A stretch of DNA of 64,000 bases from Balneolaceae bacterium (GTDB taxonomy: Bacteria; Bacteroidota; Rhodothermia; Balneolales; Balneolaceae), in the NCBI GenBank assembly GCA_017795005.1, contig CP051242.1:1488001-1552000 (forward strand). Reading direction: 5' to 3'. Numbering within the stretch: position 1 is the stretch's first letter; the number at the start of each line of letters is the position of its first letter. Of this stretch, positions 8,643 to 18,153 are shown piece by piece. The notes under the pieces are model-generated. The model was not told where the DNA came from. It worked only from the letters and a program-made list of their open reading frames with translations, and did no database searches. The position numbers and the translations under genes were made by a program.

Positions 8643-10823
8643 ATGAAATACGGAGTTGTCCCGGCATGGACTATACTGGTATTATTCGCATACAATATCA
8701 GTTTTGCGCAAGAAACTTTTTCACCACCTGATGAACCTCAGATTTTTTCTTATTCAGAGATAAGTGGCTCCATTCAAATTGATGGTGAACTGGCTGAACA
8801 GGAATGGTTTGATGCCTTCCCAATTACTGACTTTATACAAAAAGATCCTGACCAAGGCTCTCCTTCGAGCTATAAAACAGAAGTAAGAATAATTTCTTCT
8901 GATGAAGGACTTTATATAAGTGCAGTTTGTTATCAGCCAAGATCTCAAATAGTGGTTAAAAACCTTGAACGAGATTTCGAATATTTCCAAAATGATCTGT
9001 TCGGCATCTCAATAGATGGGATACTGGATCAAAGAAATTCGTTGGTTTTCCAGATTACTCCAATGGGGAATATGCGAGACATGCAGGTAATTGATGGGGG
9101 TGATTTTAATGTCGACTGGAATGCAAACTGGGAAGCTAAAACATCTATCAAAGAAGACAGGTGGATAACAGAAATGCTCATTCCATGGAATGTACTTCGT
9201 TATCCATCAGGTGCAGATGAACTTGGAATTATCTTAACAAGAAATATCCGAAGCCGGAATGAATTTACAAGTGCTCCAGCGGTTCCACGTGCGATGACCG
9301 TCTACCGGATGGAATATGCCGGTCGTTTGACAGAGTTAGAAACTCCTCCTCCATCTACAAACATACAGATTAATCCATATGTGCTTACTGATTATAGAAC
9401 CATGGAAAACGGTGGTGTATCAGAGACTGAACTTGATCCTAAATTGGGTGGAGAAATAAAATGGGGGGTTACAACCAATTCGGTATTAGACCTGACGTTT
9501 AACACTGATTTCGCACAGGCAGAAGCAGATGAGCAAGTGGTGAACTTAAATCGTTTTTCCGTTTTCTTTCCCGAAAGAAGGCAGTTTTTCCTGGAAAATT
9601 ATGATCTATTTAGCCTGAATGTGTCAAACTGGGTTCTTCCATTTTTTAGTAGAAGAATCGGTCTCAGTGATTCCGGTACACCGATTCCAATCGATGCGGG
9701 AGCACGTTTTGTAAGTCAAACCTCAGATTACCAATTGGGAATGCTCACGATAAGACAGAGGGAGTTTGGGGGGAGTCCGGCTTCTAATTTCGGAGTATTG
9801 AGATACTCTAAGAATTTTTCAGGGCAAAGTCGAGTGGGCGGCTTAGTAACAATCCGAAATGATGAAAGCATTAATTCTAATCCGGCACATAATAATTCCA
9901 CATTTACCATAGATGGGTTTCATCGCTTTAATCAATCATTATCTATGCAAGCGATGCTCTCCGGTTCTTATGATGACGAAACAGAAGATGGATTAGGTGG
10001 ACAGTTCTGGATAGGATATTCTAATAACCTGATGTATATCGGGCTGCTTGAATATTACAACCGAAACTACAATCCAGGAATTGGACTAGAGATATTAAAT
10101 GATAATTACATTATGACTAGTCCTGCTATAAACCTCGACTTACGACCTGATTGGCTTCCTTCGTTTATTCGTAGTTATACCCCGGGAGCCTATGCATATA
10201 TTTTTAACAGTTCGATAGATGGGGCTCATCTATTCAGCTATGCTGGATTCGGATTAATTGATCTGAACTTTCAAGATGGTTCAACATTTTATTTTACAAT
10301 TCAACCTAATTGGCAAGAATTAGATACTCCATTCTTTCCAGTAGGGATAGAAGTGGCACCGGGTTCATATCAATACAACCGATACTTCCTTACCTATCAA
10401 ACAAATCCATCCGCAAGAATTTCCGGAGGAGTTAATACTTCCTTTGGAACTTATTATGATGGTTTTTTGGAACGGTATACCTTTTCAGGTCGTGTCGCTC
10501 CAATTCCACACATTGAGTTTGAAGGAAGCTATGAGCTTACACGAATACATGATTTAGGTGTTAATCAACTTGATGAAGAAACACACTTGTTCCAATTCGG
10601 TCCAAGTCTGGCCTTGAATCCAAGATTACTATTCTCAGGATTATATCAGTGGAATAGTTCTTCAGAACAACATCTGGTTAATGCTCGTATTTCATGGGAG
10701 TTTCTCCCCTTATCGTATGTATATCTGGTATTGAATAGCAGTTTGATAGATGATTCAGATCCTCTTCAACGATTAAATCAACAGCAATATATCGCCAAGA
10801 TTTCCTATGTACACCAGTTTTAG
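8643..10823 (+). CDS. DUF5916 outer-membrane protein with CBM9-like domain
   Basis: The 726-residue protein has a signal peptide ending near FAQ, then a CBM9/DOMON-like beta-sandwich (IDGELAEQEWFDAF, EVRIISSDEGLYISAVCY) over roughly residues 40-220. The long remainder is a beta-barrel of alternating strands ending in an aromatic residue (SYVHQF). This is the DUF5916 architecture, common in Bacteroidota. The barrel motif NRFSVFFPERRQFFLENYDLF is characteristic in part. Substrate and role are unknown. It may pair with the small His/Cys protein just upstream. Confidence 0.8.
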   Translation: MKYGVVPAWTILVLFAYNISFAQETFSPPDEPQIFSYSEISGSIQIDGELAEQEWFDAFPITDFIQKDPDQGSPSSYKTEVRIISSDEGLYISAVCYQPRSQIVVKNLERDFEYFQNDLFGISIDGILDQRNSLVFQITPMGNMRDMQVIDGGDFNVDWNANWEAKTSIKEDRWITEMLIPWNVLRYPSGADELGIILTRNIRSRNEFTSAPAVPRAMTVYRMEYAGRLTELETPPPSTNIQINPYVLTDYRTMENGGVSETELDPKLGGEIKWGVTTNSVLDLTFNTDFAQAEADEQVVNLNRFSVFFPERRQFFLENYDLFSLNVSNWVLPFFSRRIGLSDSGTPIPIDAGARFVSQTSDYQLGMLTIRQREFGGSPASNFGVLRYSKNFSGQSRVGGLVTIRNDESINSNPAHNNSTFTIDGFHRFNQSLSMQAMLSGSYDDETEDGLGGQFWIGYSNNLMYIGLLEYYNRNYNPGIGLEILNDNYIMTSPAINLDLRPDWLPSFIRSYTPGAYAYIFNSSIDGAHLFSYAGFGLIDLNFQDGSTFYFTIQPNWQELDTPFFPVGIEVAPGSYQYNRYFLTYQTNPSARISGGVNTSFGTYYDGFLERYTFSGRVAPIPHIEFEGSYELTRIHDLGVNQLDEETHLFQFGPSLALNPRLLFSGLYQWNSSSEQHLVNARISWEFLPLSYVYLVLNSSLIDDSDPLQRLNQQQYIAKISYVHQF

Positions 10824-10903
10824 AATTTAGTTGTTAGATAGACCAGTAATCAGGGTGTTGATGCGTCCTGGTTTCTTTAAAAAGCAAAAACAAATAAAGT
10901 AAG

Positions 10904-11626
10904 ATGAATGAAACACCCCAAATAGCCATAAAAACTCAAAATCTTATTAAAGAGTACGATGGTAAACTCGCATTAAATGATCTGAATCTAAGTATTAACG
11001 CCGGAGATATTTTTTGTCTCTTAGGAGCAAATGGGGCTGGAAAAACTACAACTATCAACCTTCTTATGAATTTTATCAAACCCACATCCGGAGAGGCATT
11101 TATTTATGGAGTTGATGTGGTGAAGAATTCAAGAGAATCGAAGAAACATCTCGCATATATACCAGAAAATTTAGTGCTGTACAACGAGCTGTCCGGAATT
11201 GAAAATCTGGAATATTTTCTGGGGTTAGCAGGACTCAAATATAGTAAAGATGATCTGGAAGCTTATTTAACAGAAGCTGGGTTACAAAATGATGCATTTG
11301 GAAACAGAGTAAAAACCTATTCCAAAGGAATGAGACAAAAGATAGGGATTGCCCTTGCTCTGGCCAAAAATGCGAAGGTATTGTTACTCGATGAACCAAC
11401 ATCAGGATTAGATCCGAAGGCAAGTAATGAGTTTTCCAAACTATTAATGCGCCTAAAAAACTACAATGTAGCTACACTTATGGCTACCCATGATCTTTTT
11501 CGGGCAAAAGAAACGGGGACACATATCGGGATTATGAAAGCTGGCAACCTTGTTAATCAAACGTTAACAGAGAAGATATCACATAGTGAGCTTGAAGAAC
11601 TCTACTTAACTCATATAAATAATTAA
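10904..11626 (+). CDS. ABC-2 type exporter ATP-binding subunit
   Basis: This 240-residue ATPase has a Walker A (GANGAGKT), a signature motif with Ser (YSKGMRQKI), Walker B (VLLLDEPTSGLDP) and a switch His (ATHDLF). It resembles the CcmA/NosF group of ABC-2 exporters. The two permease genes follow at 3 bases and 1 base spacing, so the three form one operon and probably one complex. Substrate is not evident. Confidence 0.9.
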   Translation: MNETPQIAIKTQNLIKEYDGKLALNDLNLSINAGDIFCLLGANGAGKTTTINLLMNFIKPTSGEAFIYGVDVVKNSRESKKHLAYIPENLVLYNELSGIENLEYFLGLAGLKYSKDDLEAYLTEAGLQNDAFGNRVKTYSKGMRQKIGIALALAKNAKVLLLDEPTSGLDPKASNEFSKLLMRLKNYNVATLMATHDLFRAKETGTHIGIMKAGNLVNQTLTEKISHSELEELYLTHINN

Positions 11627-11629
11627 GTC

Positions 11630-13030
11630 ATGATACTTCACATTGCAAAAAAAGAACTGAAAGAAACTGGACGATCAACTGCCTTTTTGTGGATATTTGC
11701 TGTTGTTATACTGCTTAATTCGATTTCTCTTCTAGTTAGCTATAACCAATACACAGCAAAAGAAGAGCAGCATGAACTTGCCCGAATGGGAGAGCGGGAC
11801 AGATGGCTGGGGCAGGGCAGTACTAATCCTCATAATGCAGCACACTATGGGACGTATGCCTTCAAGCCAACGTTTGCGTTATCCCTTATTGATCCGGGAG
11901 TTGAAAAATTTACTGGAGTTTCTGTTTTTCTTGAGGCTCATGCTAGAAATGAAACTGAACAAGTTGCAGCAGCAGATCAAACGGGACTTTCTCGTTTTGG
12001 AGAGATTACCCCTGATTTCATTTTATTATTCATTATTCCACTAATCATAATGGTATTAAGCCATCAAACAGTTACCAGAGAAAAACAAGATGGCACTTTT
12101 CGATTAGTGAAAATGCAAGGGGTAAGTAATGCTCAATTTATTATCGGAAAGTGGTTGGGAAATTATTTACCGATTGTTTTTCTGACAACTATATTATTTC
12201 TCGAGGCAATAATAGTAATCGCCATTTTAGATCCCACTGTAACCTGGCAGTTCGTGGTGGCGATGAATGTAGTATACCTAATCTATTTCGCCATTATTAC
12301 CAGTATCTCTGTTTCTGTATCTGCTCTTAGCAAAAACGCTGGGATTTCACTGGTTTCTCTTCTTGCAATTTGGATTATTAGTTGCCTTGCTATTCCTAAA
12401 ATTGCGAGTAGTTATACAAACTCTGTTTACCCTTATCCAACAAGACAAGAGTTTCAAACTGCGGTTGCAGAAGATAAACGGCAAGGCGTTGACGGGCATG
12501 ATCCTTGGAGTGAAGCTTCACAAAAACTTGCAGAAGAAACTATGCAAACTTACCAGGTAAGTTCTTTGGAAGAATTGCCCTTCAACTTTGATGCATACCG
12601 TATGCAGAAGGGGGAAGAACACGAAGCCCGCGTTTACTTCAAACACTACGAAAATCTAAAATCTGTATATGGAGAACAGAAAGGAGTGTATCAAAAACTT
12701 GCAATACTTTCTCCGTTTTTACCTGTTCGTTTTTTGTCGATGTCTCTTGCTAACACTGATTATTCCACACATTGGAATTTTACTGATGCGGCCGAAAAAC
12801 ATCGTATAGAAATGCAAAGAATCCTTAACACCAATTTTGCTGAAAATTCGGAATTGGGAGATTGGGGATATCAAGCTGATGCATCTTTATTGGCAGAAAT
12901 TCCAGAGTTCGAATTTGAATCTCCGGATTTCTCTGAAACAGTCCATTCCAATCGCTCAAACATATTCATCCTAATTGTATGGACATTTTCTTCCATCGGT
13001 TTTTTATTCATAGCATCAAACCGTTTATAG
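11630..13030 (+). CDS. ABC-2 permease with DUF3526-type architecture (first of two)
   Basis: The 466-residue membrane protein has an N-terminal helix, a periplasmic segment of about 110 residues, a cluster of five helices (roughly residues 135-265), a second large periplasmic loop (about 265-435) and a final helix. This is the pattern of DUF3526 ABC-2 permeases found as pairs next to a NosF-like ATPase. It starts 3 bases after the ATPase stop. The partner downstream has exactly the same length and a similar layout. Substrate unknown. Confidence 0.8.
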   Translation: MILHIAKKELKETGRSTAFLWIFAVVILLNSISLLVSYNQYTAKEEQHELARMGERDRWLGQGSTNPHNAAHYGTYAFKPTFALSLIDPGVEKFTGVSVFLEAHARNETEQVAAADQTGLSRFGEITPDFILLFIIPLIIMVLSHQTVTREKQDGTFRLVKMQGVSNAQFIIGKWLGNYLPIVFLTTILFLEAIIVIAILDPTVTWQFVVAMNVVYLIYFAIITSISVSVSALSKNAGISLVSLLAIWIISCLAIPKIASSYTNSVYPYPTRQEFQTAVAEDKRQGVDGHDPWSEASQKLAEETMQTYQVSSLEELPFNFDAYRMQKGEEHEARVYFKHYENLKSVYGEQKGVYQKLAILSPFLPVRFLSMSLANTDYSTHWNFTDAAEKHRIEMQRILNTNFAENSELGDWGYQADASLLAEIPEFEFESPDFSETVHSNRSNIFILIVWTFSSIGFLFIASNRL

Positions 13031-13031
13031 T

Positions 13032-14432
13032 ATGTTAATTCAAAATATCAGACATGAAATACGTCTACTTTCCAGAAGTTCATGGTTCCTGGCACTTTCT
13101 GTACTTTTTACTTTACTATGCCTTTATGCCGGTTATAATGGAATGAAGTTATTCGAATCCAGAGCTGTTGAACTGGAGAAGGCAAAGGCAGATCAAAGTG
13201 CACTTTTCGAACGGGTAGTGAATATTGCTGAGGCTGTTGAAAATGGAGAAACCCCTGATGATTCCTATAGATTATCACCAATGAATATGTCTATAGCTAC
13301 AGGAACACTGGCTTATTTACAAACGGATCTATTGAGCGCGGTAGCGATTGGTCAAAGTGATTTGTATACCCACCAAATTAAAGTATCTGCTCGTGAGGAT
13401 CTCGCAACACTAACGTTTACGGAAATGAGCAATCCTGTTCAATTACTGTTTGGGAACTTCGATTTAGCTTTTGTTCTAACCTATCTAATACCATTAATAA
13501 TAATTGCGTTTACCTATAACTTGCAATCGCAAGAACTGGAATCCGGAAGATTAAGACTGCTAGCATCTAACCCAATTAACCCAAGACTATGGCTGTTCCA
13601 AAGATATTTAACCCGGTATATATCTCTAGGATTCATTCTTAGTGTTGCTGTTATTCTTACTTTATCCGTCATTAGCGTTCAACCAAGTTACCGTATAGCA
13701 GGAATGTTGCTCATTACCTTTGTGTACATGGTTTTTTGGTTTGCTCTTTCTTTTGTGATTAACGTATATGGGACTTCCTCGGCTAAAAATGCCATAGTTC
13801 TTCTTTCTTTTTGGATTGTACTGGTGCTTGTAATCCCAGCAGTTGTTAACCAAGCAACAAATATAATACATCCAGCTCCTTCAAGGGTGATTTTGCTCAA
13901 TGAAATAAGAGAGACTAAAAAAGAGCTTAGCGAAAAACAGGATCAGGTATTAGCTGAATATTTGAGAAATCACCCTGAGCTTGTAAGAGACGATGAAGAA
14001 AACCGATTTGCTTACTGGCAAGGTTTTTTTGCAAGTCAGGAAATAATGGAGAATCAACTTTCTGGGCTTATCCAAGAGTTTGATGAACAGTTAGCCGAGC
14101 AACAGAAGTTAGTAAATACCTGGCGTTTTCTAAGTCCATCTATTTTATTTCAAACAAGCTTTACTGATATGGCTGGGACTTCTACCCGACAGTATAACGA
14201 TTTTAAAAGTAGTGTAAAGGAATTCACGCAACAATGGAGGGAGCACTTTTTGCCAATGGTTTTTGATAATCGAATGCTTACGCTGGATGATCTAAATAAA
14301 CTGCCAGCTTTCGAATACAATTCAACTTTTGAAAGCAAAACACTCACGTTCAATGTTCTTGCGCTAATTTTGATTTCGGGATTAATACTCATGTCAGGAT
14401 TTAAAAAGAACCACATCAATTTTCAATTGTAA
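13032..14432 (+). CDS. ABC-2 permease with DUF3526-type architecture (second of two)
   Basis: Also 466 residues, with an N-terminal helix, a short periplasmic part, a five-helix core with NLQSQELESGRLRLL (the cytoplasmic coupling segment, as in the first permease's REKQDGTFRLVKMQG), a coiled-coil-rich loop and a last helix. It begins one base after its partner ends, so translation is probably coupled. The two permeases likely form a heterodimer with the ATPase at 10904. What they export cannot be read from the sequence. Confidence 0.8.
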   Translation: MLIQNIRHEIRLLSRSSWFLALSVLFTLLCLYAGYNGMKLFESRAVELEKAKADQSALFERVVNIAEAVENGETPDDSYRLSPMNMSIATGTLAYLQTDLLSAVAIGQSDLYTHQIKVSAREDLATLTFTEMSNPVQLLFGNFDLAFVLTYLIPLIIIAFTYNLQSQELESGRLRLLASNPINPRLWLFQRYLTRYISLGFILSVAVILTLSVISVQPSYRIAGMLLITFVYMVFWFALSFVINVYGTSSAKNAIVLLSFWIVLVLVIPAVVNQATNIIHPAPSRVILLNEIRETKKELSEKQDQVLAEYLRNHPELVRDDEENRFAYWQGFFASQEIMENQLSGLIQEFDEQLAEQQKLVNTWRFLSPSILFQTSFTDMAGTSTRQYNDFKSSVKEFTQQWREHFLPMVFDNRMLTLDDLNKLPAFEYNSTFESKTLTFNVLALILISGLILMSGFKKNHINFQL

Positions 14433-14565
14433 TTCAAATCAAAAATTCGAGAAGTGACTAGATGATTATTAACATGGTATAAAATCAACCGCAATCTTGT
14501 TTTTGACCGGACAGGGTTTCTTTGCCATTTAATTACATAAAAGAATTCTAAATAGTATAATTAAG

Positions 14566-15225
14566 ATGCATTTCTTCAATCTTAGACATAGATATACGAG
14601 AAGCAAGTTTACTATTTCATACCCAGATTACACGCTGAATGAAAAAGAACACTTGTTAATTGTAGGTGGTTCAGGAAGTGGTAAAACAACCTTGCTTCAT
14701 ATTTTAAGTGGTTTACTAAAACCAACAGCAGGTGAAGTAGTTATTAATGGTACTTCAATGTACGAACTATCCGAAGCCGGTTTGGATCAATTCCGCAGAA
14801 ATCACATAGGAATTGTCTTCCAACGGGTTCATTTGATCTCAGCACTTACAGTAACGGAAAACTTAGCCTTAGCTCAGTATTTGGCTAAGCAGCCAGGAAA
14901 CTCAGGGATTATTAATACCCTTCTTTCCGAGCTTGGAATCGAAGGGAAAGCAAAAAGCTATCCAAATGAGCTCAGTTTTGGGGAGTCTCAACGGGTAGGC
15001 ATTGCACGAGCGGTTATCAATAAACCAAAAATACTATTTGCAGACGAACCTACTTCTAACCTGGACGATAAGAACAGCGAAAAAGTATTAATGCTCTTAC
15101 AGCAACAAGCTGAGAAAAACGAGGCATCACTCATCATTGCTACCCATGATGAACGGGTAAAACGCCATTACGATAATGTGCTGGATCTCGATCAGGAAAT
15201 GATAGCAGAGGGGGAAGAGCGATGA
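14566..15225 (+). CDS. LolD/MacB-type ABC ATP-binding protein
   Basis: The 219-residue protein carries Walker A (GGSGSGKTT), an FGES-type signature (LSFGESQRVGIARAV), Walker B (ILFADEPTSNLDD) and the switch His (ATHDERV). It falls in the LolD/MacB/FtsE group, which partners FtsX-like permeases rather than true importers. It overlaps the permease gene by four bases (ATGA). A 134-base gap before it points to a new transcription unit. The MacB-group family suggests mechanotransmission or lipoprotein work. The neighbours suggest metal handling. Confidence 0.88.
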   Translation: MHFFNLRHRYTRSKFTISYPDYTLNEKEHLLIVGGSGSGKTTLLHILSGLLKPTAGEVVINGTSMYELSEAGLDQFRRNHIGIVFQRVHLISALTVTENLALAQYLAKQPGNSGIINTLLSELGIEGKAKSYPNELSFGESQRVGIARAVINKPKILFADEPTSNLDDKNSEKVLMLLQQQAEKNEASLIIATHDERVKRHYDNVLDLDQEMIAEGEER

Positions 15226-16541
15226 ATATTTTTAAGTTAAGTTATTCGTATTTAAAAAAGTCCCCTCTAAATACTGGGTTGAATATTCTTTTGCTTGCTT
15301 TAGGAATTGCAACCATTACAAGCCTTCTTTTATTTAACAATCAATTCAGAAATAATTTAATCCAAAATGCAGAAGGGATTGATGTAGTTGTCGGTGCTAA
15401 AGGAAGCCCTATCCAACTGATCCTATCCAGCATCTATCATATTGATTCGCCTACAGGGAATATCTCGTTGGAAGAAACACATGGAGTATTAATGAATCCA
15501 ATGGTGGCAGAAGTTATTCCTCTCGCTTTGGGCGATAGTTTTGAAGGATACCGGATAGTTGGTACCGAACGAAGCTACCTCACACTCTACAGTGCTGAAA
15601 TAAATGAAGGGAATTTCTGGGAGTACTCTAAAGAAGTGGTAGCGGGAGCAAAGGTAGCCGAAAAACTCCAGCTTTCAGTGGGTGATTCCATTATAAGTAG
15701 TCATGGAATTGAAGAAGAAGGGGCTTCGCATGAAGATAGCCCGTTAATCATAGTTGGGATACTTGAGGAATCAGGCAGTGTACTGGATCAACTATTGCTT
15801 ACCAGTGTGGAAACCGTTTGGGATGTTCATGATCATTCAGACCCTGATGAAGATCACGAAGAAGAGGAACATGAGGAGGAAGATCATCATGATGAAGAAC
15901 ATCATGATGAAGAACATCACGATCATGACGAGGGCCACTCCGAGCAGAGAACTAAGGTATCAACAGAGCCAATGGGTTTTATGACGGATGATAACTTAGA
16001 TAAAGAACTTACCTCTTTACTGATTACCTACAGATCTCCCATAGCTGGAGCAATGTTTCCCAGGTTCATAAACGACCAGACAGATATGCAGGCAGCTGCA
16101 CCAGGCTTTGAGATCACACGTTTGCTTTCACTTCTCGGTATCGGATTCGATGTACTAAGAATATTCGGTATCATTTTGATTCTGGCTTCAATACTTGGAG
16201 TTTTTATTGCGCTATATAATGCAATGAAAGAGCGTAAATATGATCTGGCTATTATGAGAACTCTGGGAGGAAGCAGGGTAACACTTATGGCACAAATTTT
16301 ATTGGAAGGTGTACTTTTAGTTCTTTCCGGCTCTATATTAGGAATTCTGTTTGCGCATTTTGGGATTGCATTCCTTTCTGGAAGTTATCAGCAAGCAGAA
16401 CAATTTAATATTGATCCATGGGTTTTTTTACCGGAAGAATTTCTGATTCTGGGAGGAGCTGTTTTACTGGGAATATTCTCAGCTCTGGTTCCTTCTATCA
16501 TTGCATACCGCACATCAATTTCTACCACATTATCAAAGTAA
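15222..16541 (+). CDS. FtsX-family ABC permease with acidic His-rich periplasmic loop
   Basis: The 439-residue protein has the FtsX/MacB layout: one N-terminal helix (about 17-38), a large periplasmic domain, and three C-terminal helices (about 310-335, 355-385, 405-430). Residues about 203-243 of the periplasmic part are almost entirely His, Asp and Glu (for example EHHDEEHHDHDEGH). They are encoded partly by an imperfect 15-bp tandem repeat at 15885-15919. Such a loop would bind zinc or a similar divalent metal. With the LolD-like ATPase, the DUF3299 protein and the COG0523 GTPase next to it, a role in periplasmic zinc capture or transfer is likely. Confidence 0.85.
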   Translation: MNIFKLSYSYLKKSPLNTGLNILLLALGIATITSLLLFNNQFRNNLIQNAEGIDVVVGAKGSPIQLILSSIYHIDSPTGNISLEETHGVLMNPMVAEVIPLALGDSFEGYRIVGTERSYLTLYSAEINEGNFWEYSKEVVAGAKVAEKLQLSVGDSIISSHGIEEEGASHEDSPLIIVGILEESGSVLDQLLLTSVETVWDVHDHSDPDEDHEEEEHEEEDHHDEEHHDEEHHDHDEGHSEQRTKVSTEPMGFMTDDNLDKELTSLLITYRSPIAGAMFPRFINDQTDMQAAAPGFEITRLLSLLGIGFDVLRIFGIILILASILGVFIALYNAMKERKYDLAIMRTLGGSRVTLMAQILLEGVLLVLSGSILGILFAHFGIAFLSGSYQQAEQFNIDPWVFLPEEFLILGGAVLLGIFSALVPSIIAYRTSISTTLSK

Positions 16542-16564
16542 TTATAAATTAAAAGCTAGCTATT

Positions 16565-17035
16565 ATGAAATATATAATCTCTTACACCTTACCAGTCATA
16601 ATCTTATATACTTATTTTTTTTCATTGAATAGCATTATGAATGGGAAAACGATGAATGATCAAAATCCTGATGATGAAACACTATGGGAAGTTTTAGCTA
16701 AAGTAACTTGGGAGATTGATCGGGATCGAGGAATGTATATTCCGACTTTTGATCAGGAAATCGAGAAACTCAATGATCAAGAAATAACTATTAAAGGCTA
16801 TTTGTTCCCTCTGGGATATGGTATGCAGAGCTCAGAGTTTTTATTAACCCCGTATCCTATCCGTGGATGCTTTTATTGCGTTCCGGGAAGTTCCGAAACA
16901 ATGATTTATTTGCCTGAAATTGAATTAAAGGAAATCCCTTACTCAAAAGTAACTGTAGTTGGTAAGTTCAAATTGGTAAGAGATAGCCCTTATGGATTAA
17001 TCTACGAAGTAATGGAAGCTGAAATAAATGAGTGA
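16565..17035 (+). CDS. DUF3299 periplasmic protein
   Basis: The 156-residue protein has an N-terminal hydrophobic leader (to about residue 24). It carries the DUF3299 core: ITIKGYLFPL, then a loop with RGCFYCVPG (CxxC) and a conserved YLPE segment. The family occurs beside LolD/LolE-type ABC genes in proteobacterial zinc-regulated loci, as I recall. Here it follows the His-loop permease by 23 bases, the same arrangement. The paired Cys could bind metal or act as a redox pair. Exact function is unknown. Confidence 0.8.
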   Translation: MKYIISYTLPVIILYTYFFSLNSIMNGKTMNDQNPDDETLWEVLAKVTWEIDRDRGMYIPTFDQEIEKLNDQEITIKGYLFPLGYGMQSSEFLLTPYPIRGCFYCVPGSSETMIYLPEIELKEIPYSKVTVVGKFKLVRDSPYGLIYEVMEAEINE

Positions 17036-17074
17036 TAAAAAAAGTCACATAGTCCAAAACTTGAATGCCAAATA

Positions 17075-18130
17075 ATGCTTGCTATGCAACCAACAACTAA
17101 AAAAATACCCATCACCATACTAACCGGATTTCTGGGTTCCGGGAAAACCACACTCTTAAACTATATTCTAAGTAACTCCTCAGGTAAAAAAATTGCGGTA
17201 ATTGTTAACGAGTTTGGAGAGGTAAATGTAGACTCTCAATTGGTTGAACATACTACCGAGGAGATGATCGAGCTTTCCAACGGATGTATCTGTTGTACAC
17301 TTAGGGGAGATTTGATTGAAGGCGTAGATAAAATAATTCGGGAGAACGAGCTCGATGCTATCGTTATTGAATCTACCGGCATTGGTGAGCCGATACCGAT
17401 TGCACAGGCTTTTTATGTTCATCCAGAACTTCTTGCCTTAGAACCTGATCTTCCAAACATTCAAAACAAAGTATTTGTCGATGCCATCATCACTGTAGTC
17501 GATAGTGCTCAATTTTTTGAGATGTACGAGAGGCAGTCTTTGATTCCAGATGATGATTTCGGACGCGGATACAGCCAGCTTTTGGCTGAACAAATCGAGG
17601 GTGCTGATATTCTGGTGTTAAATAAAGTGGATGAAACCACAGAAGAAGAACTAAAAAAATTAACGGATTTGCTACGTCTTATGAATCCCAGGGCTACCAT
17701 GCTTCCGACTTCTTATGGTCTCGTTCCTGTTGAGAAAATCATAGATACAGGAATATTTGATATTGAAGTAGCGGAAGACTCATCACTTTGGGTAGCCGAG
17801 CTGGAAAAACAAAATCCCGGTAATTCTGAATCGGAGGAATACGGAATTAACACGTACGTATTTAAAACAACCAGAAGATTTGACGAGAAAAAATTAATCG
17901 AATTGTTAGAATATGGATTTCCCTCAAATATTTTACGCTCAAAAGGGATAGTAACTATTCAGAATTCTGACGCTGCTTTTTTATGGAACCAGGCAGGAAA
18001 GTTTATAAAATTTGATCCTATCGGAAGATTTAATGATCCAAATTATACCTACAACGAAATCGTGTTTATTGGTACAGGGGTAAATGAAAACGACATAAAC
18101 ATTCTGTTAGAAAAAGCATTAGCAGCTTAA
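17075..18130 (+). CDS. COG0523/CobW-family GTPase, probable metal chaperone
   Basis: The 351-residue protein has a P-loop GFLGSGKTT (residues 18-26), the family metal motif C71-x-C73-C74 (NGCICCTLRGDL), ESTGIGEP, and NKVD as the base-recognition motif. A CobW C-terminal domain lies at about 265-350. COG0523 GTPases deliver Zn, Co, Ni or Fe to target enzymes. Many are induced by zinc starvation. A second in-frame ATG three codons in (17084) is also possible. The place between DUF3299 and two flavoenzymes supports a zinc-related role, though no TGCAAC palindrome was seen upstream. Confidence 0.9.
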   Translation: MLAMQPTTKKIPITILTGFLGSGKTTLLNYILSNSSGKKIAVIVNEFGEVNVDSQLVEHTTEEMIELSNGCICCTLRGDLIEGVDKIIRENELDAIVIESTGIGEPIPIAQAFYVHPELLALEPDLPNIQNKVFVDAIITVVDSAQFFEMYERQSLIPDDDFGRGYSQLLAEQIEGADILVLNKVDETTEEELKKLTDLLRLMNPRATMLPTSYGLVPVEKIIDTGIFDIEVAEDSSLWVAELEKQNPGNSESEEYGINTYVFKTTRRFDEKKLIELLEYGFPSNILRSKGIVTIQNSDAAFLWNQAGKFIKFDPIGRFNDPNYTYNEIVFIGTGVNENDINILLEKALAA

Positions 18131-18153
18131 ATAGATGTATTAAGTAAAGAAAT

